Shown here: positions 11,656 to 23,422 of the stretch, piece by piece | How the letters are laid out: each line of letters starts with the position of its first letter | Numbering within the stretch: position 1 is the stretch's first letter | From: Ambrosia x helenae | Lineage: Eukaryota > Streptophyta > Magnoliopsida > Asterales > Asteraceae | Assembly: GCA_030844895.1 (NCBI GenBank) | Contig: JAUTDX010002199.1 | Coordinates: 1-64,000 of the forward strand | Direction of reading: 5' to 3' | DNA: 64,000 nt | The notes under the pieces: generated by a model | The model's input: only the letters and a program-made list of their open reading frames with translations | What the model was told of the DNA's origin: nothing | Databases searched by the model: none | Translations under genes and position numbers: made by a program

Positions 11656-13018
11656 CTTTTCACCGGATTTATTCTCATAAAAAGGATCAAGTGTGCCATT
11701 TAATTAATAATACATATGGGCTTTCAACCTACAGTGGTACCTCTAATTACTATTAGCGGTTTCAGTTCTACCGTTTCTCCTAAGATGAGAACCCACAAAA
11801 TATCATGATTATTAAGGTATATTAAGAACAATCATAGGACCTTCCAAAGCTAGCTGGGCTACCCGACACATCTTATGTAAACACGCTTTTAATCTATTTA
11901 TTTTCTCATATATATAATTTTTTGAAAACCAAAAATCCCAATTTTACTATCATTTTCCATATAAAATGCACAAAAGATCAGGGACATTTTTCATTTTTTT
12001 TTTTTTTGATTTATGACTCAAACTACCTAAAAATAAAAACGAAGTTTCCATCCCCACACTTGAACGACACATTGTCCTCAATGTGAAAGTGGAATAAAAG
12101 AAAGTAGAAATAAAAAAATAATACAACAAAAAGGAACAGACTCCCCTGGATATAAGCGATGTCTGCCAGCACTCTGAAGTTGTCCTTGTAAAACAGGCCG
12201 TATAGCATTTCATTCGCGGCCTTTGACTCAAACCTGACAAATAAAAACTAAAAGAAAATATAAAAACAAATGGTTGCCTCAAATGATGTTGGGTCGTCCC
12301 CACCCGAATGGAGATTGAGTACGGGTGGCTAGATCCAAACATGCAATAAAATATATTAGACAAACCAATGACTCAAAACTGACTCTCTTCATAATCCTCA
12401 CACTTGAAGGAAAGATATCCCAAAGTGAGTTAAGAGAAAACTGACTCAAAATAAAATGGAAGACTCTAAAAAAAATGTACAGACTCAACCGACTCAATAT
12501 ACAAAAATGCGGGGAACGTACTTGAAAGGCAAGATGGTGGAATGTGGTGGATGATGGTAAAACATGTGGTGAAATGGCGGTGAGCGGTGGTGGAAGAAAA
12601 TAGGGTGGAAAATATTCTTTTTTCTAATCAACTCGCGCAACGTGAAGGACACTGGTGATCTCAACACGTGTCGCGGGCGAATAAAATATAACTTTCCGGG
12701 GTAATTGCTGTTCACGTGAGACAAAACAGGTCAGCCCAGGCTCTTCGCATTACGCGACGAACATTTTTCACAAAAAGTTAATTAAATTTAATGTTTAGAA
12801 AAAAAAAATATTTCTTTTTTCTTTACCCAAACCTCCACCAAAATCCCATACATATAAATATATAAATAAATACCTAGGATCCGCTCATCATGTAAGTTGT
12901 CTTTGCCAGACAAACACAAAAACCTACACAAAGACTCAAAAACAAAAATAATAACAAAACCAAAGAAAGGAAATAATAAAAAAATAATACAAACTTACAA
13001 CTAAGTTTTCACACAGTT

Positions 13019-13261
13019 TCAATCAGGTGGCTTATATTTTATCAGTCCCATATCCAACGCGTTTAATTCTTTTCTTTCACCATTGTTCATCAAGATACAA
13101 TTGGTGAATTTAAAAATATGTTTGAAAAACTCATACGCGTTGGGCCACCTATCCATACACTTACCTGGACCAAAACTGATGTTTAGCGTGTATTGTTGGC
13201 CTATGTAATCACTAGCGTTATCCCGTGTGTGATCTACTACAGTCTTTCTTCCTGCCATCAC
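13019..13261 (-). CDS. 80-codon ORF downstream of the primer site, unknown product (copy 1)
   Basis: It starts about 240 bases inside the internal region from the primer-binding site, where gag would start in a full element. It reads MMAGRKTVVDHTRDNASD...KYKPPD. Both internal copies encode the same sequence, but the copies are almost identical overall, so this alone does not show selection. I recognise no domain. It could be a gag remnant, a captured fragment or chance. Confidence 0.35.
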   Translation of the reverse strand: MMAGRKTVVDHTRDNASDYIGQQYTLNISFGPGKCMDRWPNAYEFFKHIFKFTNCILMNNGERKELNALDMGLIKYKPPD

Positions 13262-13500
13262 TGCATACAGACACTAACAAACAAGATCACGGGCACCAGA
13301 TAAAAATAGAATAAAGCACACAAAAATAAAAAGACACACAAGCACACGAAAAATAAAAACAAAACTGACTCAACACGCAAGCACACAAAAAGAAAATAAA
13401 AGCCTACGACACTCTAGACACACTAAAAACCAAAAAGACTCAAATAAGACCAATTAATTAGTGAAGTCCTAATCAAAGCTAATTTCGCAATCGCCAAGTG

Positions 13501-13518
13501 TCCCCGGCAACGGCGCCA
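13501..13518 (-). other. Primer-binding site of the tandem element (copy 1)
   Basis: The complement reads TGGCGCCGTTGCCGGGGA, a primer site common in plant Ty3/gypsy elements. It lies 6 bp from the LTR boundary and fixes the orientation as minus. Confidence 0.9.
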
Positions 13519-13524
13519 AAAACT

Positions 13525-14938
13525 TGATGTTCTATGTATGGTCTAAAAATATAAACTAAACTAGACACCTAGTAATATAAAACAGACTCAACTAAACTAG
13601 ACCAAACGACAGGCAAGTGTACCTATCAATGTAGTACAGACTAAGTAAGTCCGAGTATCGAACCCACAGGACACAACTAGAAAACAAAACTAGACTCGAC
13701 TAAGACTTAAGAAAATTGGTTATAAATATGATTTTTTTGGTTTTTAATAATTAATTAAAATAAAGCAAAATAAAATAAATAAGGATAAATAGACAGGGAA
13801 GATAAATGAGGAAAATATCAGGATAGGAAGGCAACTACCTAGGTAAAGAATCCTACATGCAAACTCACAACTCTCGGTAATGGAAAACTGAATGGATACC
13901 AGATTCTAAAGATAACTCAAGAAACACTTAAGACGTGCTAGATCTCCTCCCGGTCTCACCAACACACCCCAAAGAATCCTAAAGAATAAAATACTGGTTA
14001 TCTAGCTCGGATCACCTCCCGGCCTCACCTTACTAAGAATGTAAAGGTACTCTAATGACTCGATCACCTCCCGGTCTCTCTAATCACAATACACCCGAAG
14101 ATGTAAAGGAGTAACTTAATTGGGTTAACTATGACTTGGAATTGCAAGAAACTAAAGACAACTAGGATAGGATCACCTCCGGTCTCACCCAAAACCTAAC
14201 ACCTAAAGCTCTAGACAACCCAACATTCCATCACCTCCCGGTCTCAAGAATGGAAGAATACTTAAGTCCTCTAAATTCTCTTATCAAGTTCCTATGGCTT
14301 TCGGATCCAAAACCACAAACTAAGCTACAAGCACCAAGCAGGTAACCCTAATAATCATCCAAACATGAAAGACATTCACTAAGACGATTATGGAACTCTC
14401 AAAAATAATAAATTAGACTTAAGTACGCACACACATCATAATAAACACCAACCAAATCGTTACCAAAACATTAACCATTCAAAAATAAATCCAAAACCGA
14501 AAGTTATAAAATTAACATGTATTCATCATACACCTAGGTAGTGGTTCAAGATTTAGCTACTCATCGTAATAAAAAACAATAAAAATAAAGGTTCAAGAAT
14601 AAGCAAAGTCATGGTCTCAATATTTATAAACACAAAGTAAATAAACATAAAAACTAAAACTTTTAGTGATCGAACCCGAGCTTTCAATCTTGAACCATGC
14701 CTCCTCCTTCAATTAATCCTCTACGAATCTCGACTAAAGCTGCTGTGTCGAAAGACTTTCTTTTGCGGCGGCTCTGTTAAGCTTCCCAGAATTATGTGAC
14801 CTCCCATAATAATATATGCCGTCCAAAAGAATTTTGTAATTCTTTTTTTTTTTTTTTTTTTTTTTTGACTTTCGGTGGATTCTTTTGGACTTGGGCTCTC
14901 ATGGCCCAAAGTCAAAGTTTATTATTATTATATTATTC

Positions 14939-14985
<47 letters not shown>

Positions 14986-15235
14986 ACTCTATGATCCTGA
15001 CTCGGGTGTTCTTGGCTTGACCAAAGTTCCTCGTTTATGCTCCAACGTTCAAGAACGCCTGCTCTCAACTGTTCGTGTCTCGATTAAAATTCTTTCGTTT
15101 CGAGCTCATTTGCCCACGAACACCTATAAAATAACAAAAATAATAAATACATAATGAAAATGACACGAAATGAATAAAAACTTGACCAAAATATACAAAA
15201 TACATAGGAAAAGAGATGTGTTTTGCAACACATCA
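13525..15235 (-). repeat. LTR 2 (shared middle LTR) of the tandem element
   Basis: 1711 bp, nearly identical to LTRs 1 and 3. It has a primer-binding site on its left and a polypurine tract on its right, so it serves as the 5' LTR of one unit and the 3' LTR of the other. Confidence 0.9.
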
Positions 15236-15785
15236 AACATCCCCACACTTAAACCTTTTTCGTCCCCGAAAAAGAATGCAATGGAATCATAATCGGGACT
15301 TTTGGCTTCAAAAACTTTTAGATTCATTAATTAAGATTTAATCACGCATCAACCAAAACTGTCGGTATTGTTGTCCACCTAAACCCAACCACCAGCTAAT
15401 CAGGCCCCAATCATGTAAAGCAATTAAGTTCATGTTATTATAATCAATCTATGGGTCTCACACTCAAGAAATCCAGCTTCACCTAATCCCACCTCAAGCT
15501 TTCAAGGCAAAGGCTAAACCATATAGATTACCAACCACTGCAAACTAAATTCCCTAATATATTAGAAATTAAATTTATGATGGATGATGGATGAAGTGTA
15601 TGAGCTTAGATATATATATATATTTTTTTCATACCTAACCCAGAGGTTTCTCAATCAGAGTCACCATCCCCAAGAGCGACAGCATGAGCTTCGGTATTTT
15701 TCTTTTCAACCTGATCTCGAGGGAGTTTCGATCAGAGGCTTTCGTTTTTTTTTTTTTTGGTCTAGCTCAATTGATGGACATGTGG

Positions 15786-15816
<31 letters not shown>

Positions 15817-17687
15817 CTTTTCACCGGATTTATTCTCATAAAAAGGATCAAGTGTGCCATTTAATTATAATACATATGGGCTTTCAACCTACAGTGGTAC
15901 CTCTAATTACTATTAGCGGTTTCAGTTCTACCGTTTCTCCTAAGATGAGAACCCACAAAATATCATGATTATTAAGGTATATTAAGAACAATCATAGGAC
16001 CTTCCAAAGCTAGCTGGGCCTACCGACACATCTTATGTAAACACGCTTTTAATCTATTTATTTTCTCATATATATAATTTTTTGAAAACCAAAAATCCCA
16101 ATTTTACTATCATTTTCCATATAAAATGCACAAAAGATCAGGGACATTTTTCATTTTTTTTTTTTTTGATTTATGACTCAAACTACCTAAAAATAAAAAC
16201 GAAGTTTCCATCCCCACACTTGAACGACACATTGTCCTCAATGTGAAAGTGGAATAAAAGAAAGTAGAAATAAAAAAATAATACAACAAAAAGGAACAGA
16301 CTCCCTGGATATAAGCGATGTCTGCCAGCACTCTGAAGTTGTCCTTGTAAAACAGGCCGTATAGCATTTCATTCGCGGCCTTTGACTCAAACCTGACAAA
16401 TAAAAACTAAAAAGAAAATATAAAAACAAATGGTTGCCTCAAATGATGTTGGGTCGTCCCCACCCGAATGGAGATTGAGTACGGGTGGCTAGATCCAAAC
16501 ATGCAATAAAATATATTAGACAAACCAATGACTCAAAACTGACTCTCTTCATAATCCTCACACTTGAAGGAAAGATATCCCCAAAGTGAGTTAAGAGAAA
16601 ACTGACTCAAAATAAAATGGAAGACTCTAAAAAAAATGTACAGACTCAACCGACTCAATATACAAAAATGCGGGGAACGTACTTGAAAGGCAAGATGGTG
16701 GAATGTGGTGGATGATGGTAAAACATGTGGTGAAATGGCGGTGAGCGGTGGTGGAAGAAAATAGGGTGGAAAATATTCTTTTTTCTAATCAACTCGCGCA
16801 ACGTGAAGGACACTGGTGATCTCAACACGTGTCGCGGGCGAATAAAATATAACTTTCCGGGGTAATTGCTGTTCACGTGAGACAAACAGGTCAGCCCAGG
16901 CTCTTCGCATTACGCGACGAACATTTTTCACAAAAAGTTAATTAAATTTAATGTTTAGAAAAAAAAAATATTTCTTTTTTCTTTACCCAAACCTCCACCA
17001 AAATCCCATACATATAAATATATAAATAAATACCTAGGATCCGCTCATCATGTAAGTTGTCTTTGCCAGACAAACACAAAAACCTACACAAAGACTCAAA
17101 AACAAAAATAATAACAAAAACCAAAGAAAGGAAATAATAAAAAAATAATACAAACTTTACAACTAAGTTTTCACACAGTTTCAATCAGGTGGCTTATATT
17201 TTATCAGTCCCATATCCAACGCGTTTAATTCTTTTCTTTCACCATTGTTCATCAAGATACAATTGGTGAATTTAAAAATATGTTTGAAAAACTCATACGC
17301 GTTGGGCCACCTATCCATACACTTACCTGGACCAAAACTGATGTTTAGCGTGTATTGTTGGCCTATGTAATCACTAGCGTTATCCCGTGTGTGATCTACT
17401 ACAGTCTTTCTTCCTGCCATCACTGCATACAGACACTAACAAACAAGATCACGGGCACCAGATAAAAATAGAATAAAGCACACAAAAATAAAAAGACACA
17501 CAAGCACACGAAAAATAAAAACAAAAACTGACTCAACACGCAAGCACACAAAAAGAAAATAAAAGCCTACGACACTCTAGACACACTAAAAACCAAAAAG
17601 ACTCAAATAAGACCAATTAATTAGTGAAGTCCTAATCAAAGCTAATTTCGCAATCGCCAAGTGTCCCCGGCAACGGCGCCAAAAACT
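15236..17687 (-). mobile_element. Internal region 2 of the tandem element
   Basis: 2452 bp, nearly identical to 11074-13524. It has a primer-binding site at 17664-17681 and the same 80-codon ORF at 17181-17423. Differences from copy 1 are mostly one- or two-base indels. Confidence 0.85.
17181..17423 (-). CDS. 80-codon ORF, unknown product (copy 2)
   Basis: Same sequence and position relative to the primer-binding site as the ORF at 13019-13261. No domain recognised. Confidence 0.35.
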   Translation of the reverse strand: MMAGRKTVVDHTRDNASDYIGQQYTLNISFGPGKCMDRWPNAYEFFKHIFKFTNCILMNNGERKELNALDMGLIKYKPPD

Positions 17688-19102
17688 TGATGTTCTATGT
17701 ATGGTCTAAAAATATAAACTAAACTAGACACCTAGTAATATAAAACAGACTCAACTAAACTAGACCAAACGACAGGCAAGTGTACCTATCAATGTAGTAC
17801 AGACTAAGTAAGTCCGAGTATCGAACCCACAGGACACAACTAGAAAACAAAACTAGACTCGACTAAGACTTAAGAAAATTGGTTATAAATATGATTTTTT
17901 TGGTTTTTAATAATTAATTAAAATAAAGCAAAATAAAATAAATAAGGATAAATAGACAGGGAAGATAAATGAGGAAAATATCAGGATAGGAAGGCAACTA
18001 CCTAGGTAAAGAATCCTACATGCAAACTCACAACTCTCGGTAATGGAAAACTGAATGGATACCAGATTCTAAAGATAACTCAAGAAACACTTAAGACGTG
18101 CTAGATCTCCTCCCGGTCTCACCAACACACCCCAAAGAATCCTAAAGAATAAAATACTGGTTATCTAGCTCGGATCACCTCCCGGCCTCACCTTACTAAG
18201 AATGTAAAGGTACTCTAATGACTCGATCACCTCCCGGTCTCTCTAATCACAATACACCCGAAGATGTAAAGGAGTAACTTAATTGGGTTAACTATGACTT
18301 GGAATTGCAAGAAACTAAAGACAACTAGGATAGGATCACCTCCCGGTCTCACCCAAAACCTAACACCTAAAGCTCTAGACAACCCAACATTCCATCACCT
18401 CCCGGTCTCAAGAATGGAAGAATACTTAAGTCCTCTAAATTCTCTTATCAAGTTCCTATGGCTTTCGGATCCAAAACCACAAACTAAGCTACAAGCACCA
18501 AGCAGGTAACCCTAATAATCATCCAAACATGAAAGACATTCACTAAGACGATTATGGAACTCTCAAAAATAATAAATTAGACTTAAGTACGCACACACAT
18601 CATAATAAACACCAACCAAATCGTTACCAAAACATTAACCATTCAAAAATAAATCCAAAACCGAAAGTTATAAAATTAACATGTATTCATCATACACCTA
18701 GGTAGTGGTTCAAGATTTAGCTACTCATCGTAATAAAAAACAATAAAAATAAAGGTTCAAGAATAAGCAAAGTCATGGTCTCAATATTTATAACACAAAG
18801 TAAATAAACATAAAAAACTAAAACTTTTAGTGATCGAACCCGAGCTTTCAATCTTGAACCATGCCTCCTCCTTCAATTAATCCTCTACGAATCTCGACTA
18901 AAGCTGCTGTGTCGAAAGACTTTCTTTTGCGGCGGCTCTGTTAAGCTTCCCAGAATTATGTGACCTCCCATAATAATATATGCCGTCCAAAAGAATTTTG
19001 TAATTCTTTTTTTTTTTTTTTTTTTTTTTTGACTTTCGGTGGATTCTTTTGGACTTGGGCTCTCATGGCCCAAAGTCAAAGTTTATTATTATTATATTAT
19101 TC

Positions 19103-19140
<38 letters not shown>

Positions 19141-19391
19141 ACTCTATGATCCTGACTCGGGTGTTCTTGGCTTGACCAAAGTTCCTCGTTTATGCTCCAA
19201 CGTTCAAGAACGCCTGCTCTCAACTGTTCGTGTCTCGATTAAAATTCTTTCGTTTCGAGCTCATTTGCCACGAACACCTATAAAATAACAAAAATAATAA
19301 ATACATAATGAAAATGACACGAAATGAATAAAAACTTGACCAAATAATATACAAAATACATAGGAAAAGAGATGTGTTTTGCAACACATCA
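17688..19391 (-). repeat. LTR 3 (5' LTR) of the tandem element
   Basis: 1704 bp ending ACACATCA at 19391 and followed by CTTGG, the target duplication. The (TTA)n tract is shorter than in LTRs 1 and 2. Confidence 0.9.
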
Positions 19392-21038
19392 CTTGGACAG
19401 AGGTCTGGGAGGTCGAAAGGTGTACTTGACTTCCTCTGTGGAAAGTATCTCCTGAGGGGTCTTGGTGAGGATAGTGAAAACTTGCTTTTCTCTTTCATGG
19501 TACCTTCCTGATCTGCGGGATCGTCTCCTCTCTTCGTTCCTTCGATTGTCGAAGGATCTTCCTGATCGTTTCTTATTGTAAGGTTGGAAGAGAGGTCTTC
19601 GGGAGCTCGTTGAGCTGTCTTTCCAGCTCCCTCGATCCCTCTTCCTGGTATCCTGTCGAGTTAATGCTTCTTCTCCCCGGAGGAAGGCTTCTGCTCTCTC
19701 GAATGCCTCCTCCATGGTTTGGGGAACATCTTCATGGAATCTTCTTAGTAACTTTTTGGGACGAATGGCTCCCATGAATCCTAATACTCGGATTTTCTCA
19801 GTGGCACCACTATACTGCAGGCCTTCCCTCTTGTACCTTTTGATGAAACTGCGGAGGTCTTCATGCTCCCCTTATTGGATTTGGTGCAATATGGCAGCAT
19901 CTTTGGTGCACTTCCTTAGGGGGTTAAAGTTCGAAGTGAAGCTTCTCCTTAGATCATCAAACGAGGAAATGCTTCGAGCTGGGAGGCCACAGAACCATAG
20001 GCGAGCTGGTCCCACCAAGGTTTGCATGAACATGTGGCAGCATTCGGCATTATTCCATTTCTCTACAGTAGCTGCCCCGGAGAAGACGTTCAAGTGGTCA
20101 TCAGGGTCCTCCGTACCGTCGTATGTTTTCACGTTGGCTGGCATTTTGATCGTATTGGAGAAATCAAAATGAGCTATATGCTCAGCGAAGCATTCTAACG
20201 ACTTGGGTCGGTACGGCTCTGAGGGTGTAGCCCCGCCCCTAACTTCGGCCGTAGGAGTTTAAACCATGGGTTGGGAGGCTCCCAGACCCTGCCCTCCCGC
20301 AAGGGGTGTTACTGGTACTTGATTCAGAGGTGGTGGATACTGCCATGGATATCCTCCCGGCCATGTAGGGAAGTAGGTTGGTACGTAGGGCGAGTATTGA
20401 GGCTGTGAGTAGTTGGGATACATCGTTCCTGGAGGGATAACAGATCCTCCAGCGAGACTTCCTGCTCCCGCAAGGGAGGCAGCCACAGCATTGCTGGCCA
20501 AAGGTAAGGACCTCAAAGCTTCTCCATAGGAGAGTGGTGTGGAGATCCCCGGGGAGAGCACAGAACTGCTAGGACCTCCTCCTCCTGGGTAAATATCCCC
20601 CTGACTGTTCAGGTAGGGGTGAGGGTTTGTATTGGCACGTCGGGTTGCTAGTGAGGTAGTAGTTCCCAGCAACGGAGGACCCGGTGAGAGGGTGACAATG
20701 GGTTCTTCGTCGTAAGACAACCTGACTCTGACCCCTCTGGACCTCTCCTCTCGCACGTAACCATTCAGTAGGTCTCGGAGTTGCAAGAAGTTTCTTCGTA
20801 CTCCCTCCGGGGTGATGTCCATTCGTTCAACTGATAGCAACATGTCGTCTCTAGGAGACGAATTAACGGCCCTTGAGGACGGCGGCGTCTGGTAGTTGAG
20901 CATGTCTCCTAGAGACGGTTCGACTTGTTGTCCGTCCGTTCCAGGTGTTTCATGGCCTGAAGCATCACCTGAGGTGTGACTGTTGGCCGGAGTTTTTGGA
21001 AGACCCCCTCCTAGGCGGTTATCTCCACCAGTCATCAC
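19392..21038 (-). pseudogene. Gag of element A, broken
   Basis: The ORF from 21038 (259 codons) is the variable N-terminal part: Pro/Gly/Ser-rich, then a YPNYSQPQYSPY segment. It meets a stop at 20259. The retrotransposon gag domain follows at 20144-19872 (YDGTEDPDDHLNVF, CCHMFMQTLVGPARLWF), then EDVPQTMEEAFERAEAF and an Arg-rich tail to 19389. The gene is cut at 19392 by the tandem LTR insertion and resumes at 9361. It packages the element RNA in Ty3/gypsy elements. Confidence 0.85.
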
Positions 21039-21106
21039 AAAAAGAGGTTACTTAGGAACAAATGGGACTGTAGAGACTCTCAACAGTTTTGTTCAAAGTA
21101 GCGACA

Positions 21107-21124
21107 GCCCCACGGTGGGCGCCA
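21107..21124 (-). other. Primer-binding site of element A
   Basis: The complement reads TGGCGCCCACCGTGGGGC, two bases from the LTR edge at 21127. Confidence 0.85.
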
Positions 21125-21126
21125 CT

Positions 21127-21831
21127 TGTTGCTACAACAAGGAAAATGACCGGTATTAGGTTAGGAGATGCTTAGGATTATAGGTTAAAGGTATATCATG
21201 TTGAAATTTAGGTTTTAAGTTTGGGTTTAGCTTTAGGTTCAGATTTAGTTATGGATCAGGGGTCTCCAAGCTCCTGAAAGGACCTGCACAAAGGTAGCAG
21301 ACACCGTTAGCCTTAACGCAGGAGGGAGCCTCCTGCGTTTGGACTCCGGCGTGAGAATAAGTATGTATTCTTTTGGAGTTGGGAAATAATGAAGTAGAGA
21401 GTATAAGAGTAGAGAGAAGAAGTGAGAAGTGTGTGTGGAATGACTACCCAAGGGTCTCCTTATATAGGCAGTGGAATTCTGCCCAGGAGCTCCCTCAGGG
21501 TAGCTTCCTTACCATACCTGGTTGTGTTTGACCCTCTTTTGGTTCCATGCAGTGAGACTTTACCCTTTTAGGATATTTTCAGCTTTTACCATTTCCAAGG
21601 CAAAGCTTGGAGCTGTGTGGTGTTTTTGTCCTTTGCCATAGTAATAAGCCAAAATCCCCTTTTTACATTTCCAAGGTTTTTACTGTTTACTTTCTGCTCT
21701 GTGGCTTCCGCATGGCAGGTAAGCTGCCTTATATCAGCTCCACTAAGTCAGACAACCTCTTAATCAGCTTTATTTTGCTTAACTTTTCGATGAGGGGTTT
21801 AAACGCTGTCGTTTTAGGACCCACGTCATCA
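21127..21831 (-). repeat. 5' LTR of element A
   Basis: 705 bp, the partner of 1047-1754. The minus-strand TATA box lies at about 21459-21469. The primer-binding site adjoins it. Confidence 0.9.
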
Positions 21832-22482
21832 ACCTGCTTTGAAACGGTTTTGTCTGTTGTTTCGACGCCTTCACATTCAGGTTTGAAACGGTTTTGTTTT
21901 ATGTTGTGTTTTTTTTTCTCTGTGAGTTGAACTGTATCTTCTGCTTTGACCTACTTTGTAATTGTATCTTCTACTGGAAGAGCAGTTCAGGATATAATAT
22001 TGTTTTAATCAAGTTTAAAAGCTACATAACTAGTAATGTTTTTTTAGATTATTATTTATGATTATAATATCTTGACTTTTGTTGTTTGTTGTTTTGGTCA
22101 TCTCAATATCAGTATTGAAATCGGATCAAGTGTAAAACAAAATATAGGCATGTATCTATGTGTGTGAAAGTGAACCAGTTAAGAAACAAAAAGGGCTCAC
22201 CATAGTCAAACGTCTTCTATATGAGAGTGTTTGGATATGTATCTACCTTGATGTCACAGTAATGAGCTTTGAGTGCTCAGCCAAAAACTGATTAGGAATT
22301 TAGGATTACGAATATCTGATTATTTAGGATCTCTCATGACTTATTTATCAATTAAATTTTCACGTGAAGTTAAGCTTCAAGTGATCTTTGAAAGAGGTTC
22401 ATTTTTTTTTTCATATTTCTCGTTTTAACGCTCTTATAATTTATGATTGGAGAAAACATTGATATGAATATATGCCACAACA
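21832..22482. other. CACTA internal sequence, no gene recognised
   Basis: A/T-rich, intron- or UTR-like. TTTGAAACGGTTTTGT occurs twice (about 21838 and 21882). It directly follows 671-1046 in the uninterrupted CACTA element. No ORF of note. Confidence 0.4.
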
Positions 22483-22882
22483 TTAGAGGAGCAAGTAGCC
22501 GAAGAGCCTGATTTGTTGAGAGAAAGTTTGGATAGGTATATGCAGCAACAGAATAGGAGGATGCAAGAAGCACAAGAGAAGGCTGAATTGCTTGGTGGAC
22601 CTGTAGGTAATTTGTTTGTTTTATTCATTTTATTGTGTTACATTCTAATGAAGGTCTAGATTTGAAAATGATTTCATACAGTGTTCAATGTTTTTAATTG
22701 AAATAATGTTTTTGTTTGAATTTTGGTTTAGAATGGTGAATCGTCTCATGTTTTGCGCATTTTTTGATGAGGAGGCACAAGCAATGCAGTCTGCCAGTAA
22801 TTTTAGTAGAATATTGGAAGAGATGACTGCGACTTGAGTAGCTATTTTTGCTAAATACTCTGAACAAAGGGAGCGCTTAAAG
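22483..22882 (+). pseudogene. Captured membrin (Golgi Qb-SNARE) exon fragments
   Basis: Two exon-like blocks with plant splice sites. Exon 22483-22606 reads LRESLDRYMQQQNRRMQEA...ELLG. Exon 22732-22882 reads NGESSHVLRIF, then EEAQAMQSASN and KYSEQRERLK. These follow, in order, the middle of plant membrin (MEMB11/MEMB12), including the EEAQAM and KYAEQRDRLK landmarks. A one-base insertion in a T run and a TGA codon break exon 2. The N-terminus, SNARE-motif end and membrane anchor are missing, so this is a captured fragment and not a functional gene. Confidence 0.7.
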
Positions 22883-22982
22883 GTTTTTCTTGTTTAATAT
22901 ATTTTGTATTTGCGTTATCGGCAAATCTACATTGTCGGCTTTGCCATTATACTGCGTGATTCTGAATGAATGCGGTTATAGT

Positions 22983-23201
22983 CAGTGGCGTAGCTTTTAA
23001 AGGGCAGGGAGGGGCGGCCGCCCCCCCCCCCCCCCCCGAGTTTTCGCTCAGAAGTTCCGATTATATAGTATTCGTATAGAATTTTTTTGGTATATACGGT
23101 TTCGACCCCCTGAAATTGGTTTTCGACCCATCGAAACTAGTGATTTCCGACCCCCCGGTGACTTCTGACCCCCCAAAGTTTCGGGTCAAGCTTCGCCACT
23201 G
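22983..23201. mobile_element. hAT-type MITE
   Basis: 219 bp with terminal inverted repeats CAGTGGCGTAGCTT and AAGCTTCGCCACTG. It is flanked by a perfect 8-bp duplication GTTATAGT (22975-22982 and 23202-23209), typical of hAT elements. It contains a run of about 17 C and several CGACCCCC words. No coding capacity. Confidence 0.9.
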
Positions 23202-23422
23202 GTTATAGTTATTTGCATTTTTCTTTGTTTGCTTGAGGTGAAATTAGTTAATTGGTGATTATACTTTCTTCATAATTATGATGCTCTGTTCTCTGGACAA
23301 GTGCCAAGTGTTCATTTAAAACTGGTTGAGTTTCAAGCAGAACTTATTAGTATACATTTTGCCTATGGTCTATTGTAATTAAATTTCTACATGCAACTTG
23401 AAATTTTTACTACTCTTCCCAG

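Larger units (their letters stand above)
11074..13524 (-). mobile_element. Internal region 1 of the tandem element
   Basis: 2451 bp between LTRs 1 and 2, with a polypurine tract at the left and a primer-binding site at the right. A/T-rich, with poly-T tracts at about 11581-11600 and 11629-11649. It has no gag, protease, reverse transcriptase or integrase. The only ORF worth noting is the 80-codon one at 13019-13261. Confidence 0.85.
9362..19391 (-). mobile_element. Coding-poor LTR retrotransposon in LTR-internal-LTR-internal-LTR tandem
   Basis: Three nearly identical LTRs (9362-11073, 13525-15235 and 17688-19391; about 1.7 kb; TGATGT...ACATCA) alternate with two nearly identical internal regions of about 2.45 kb. 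Primer-binding sites (complement of TGGCGCCGTTGCCGGGGA) at 13501-13518 and 17664-17681 and a polypurine tract show minus-strand orientation. A single CTTGG duplication flanks the whole array (9357-9361 and 19392-19396), so it entered as one unit or became tandem in place. No gag or pol is present, so it belongs to the large non-autonomous class (LARD). Copies differ mainly by small indels, so the duplication is recent. Confidence 0.9.
1047..21831 (-). mobile_element. Element A: Tat-type Ty3/gypsy retrotransposon, minus strand, interrupted
   Basis: Two LTRs of 708 and 705 bp (1047-1754 and 21127-21831) begin TGTTGCTACAACA and end ACGTCATCA on the plus strand. The minus-strand order is 5' LTR, primer-binding site (21107-21124), gag, protease, reverse transcriptase-RNase H, a second RNase H, integrase, an antisense gene, polypurine tract (complement of 1755-1768) and 3' LTR. 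Flanking 5-mers are ACATG and ACCTG, a duplication with one mismatch. By eye the LTRs differ at roughly 15-18 substituted positions, so this is older than the insertions it contains or neighbours. A tandem LTR element (9362-19391) interrupts it at the gag-protease junction. All enzymatic frames are broken. Confidence 0.9.
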
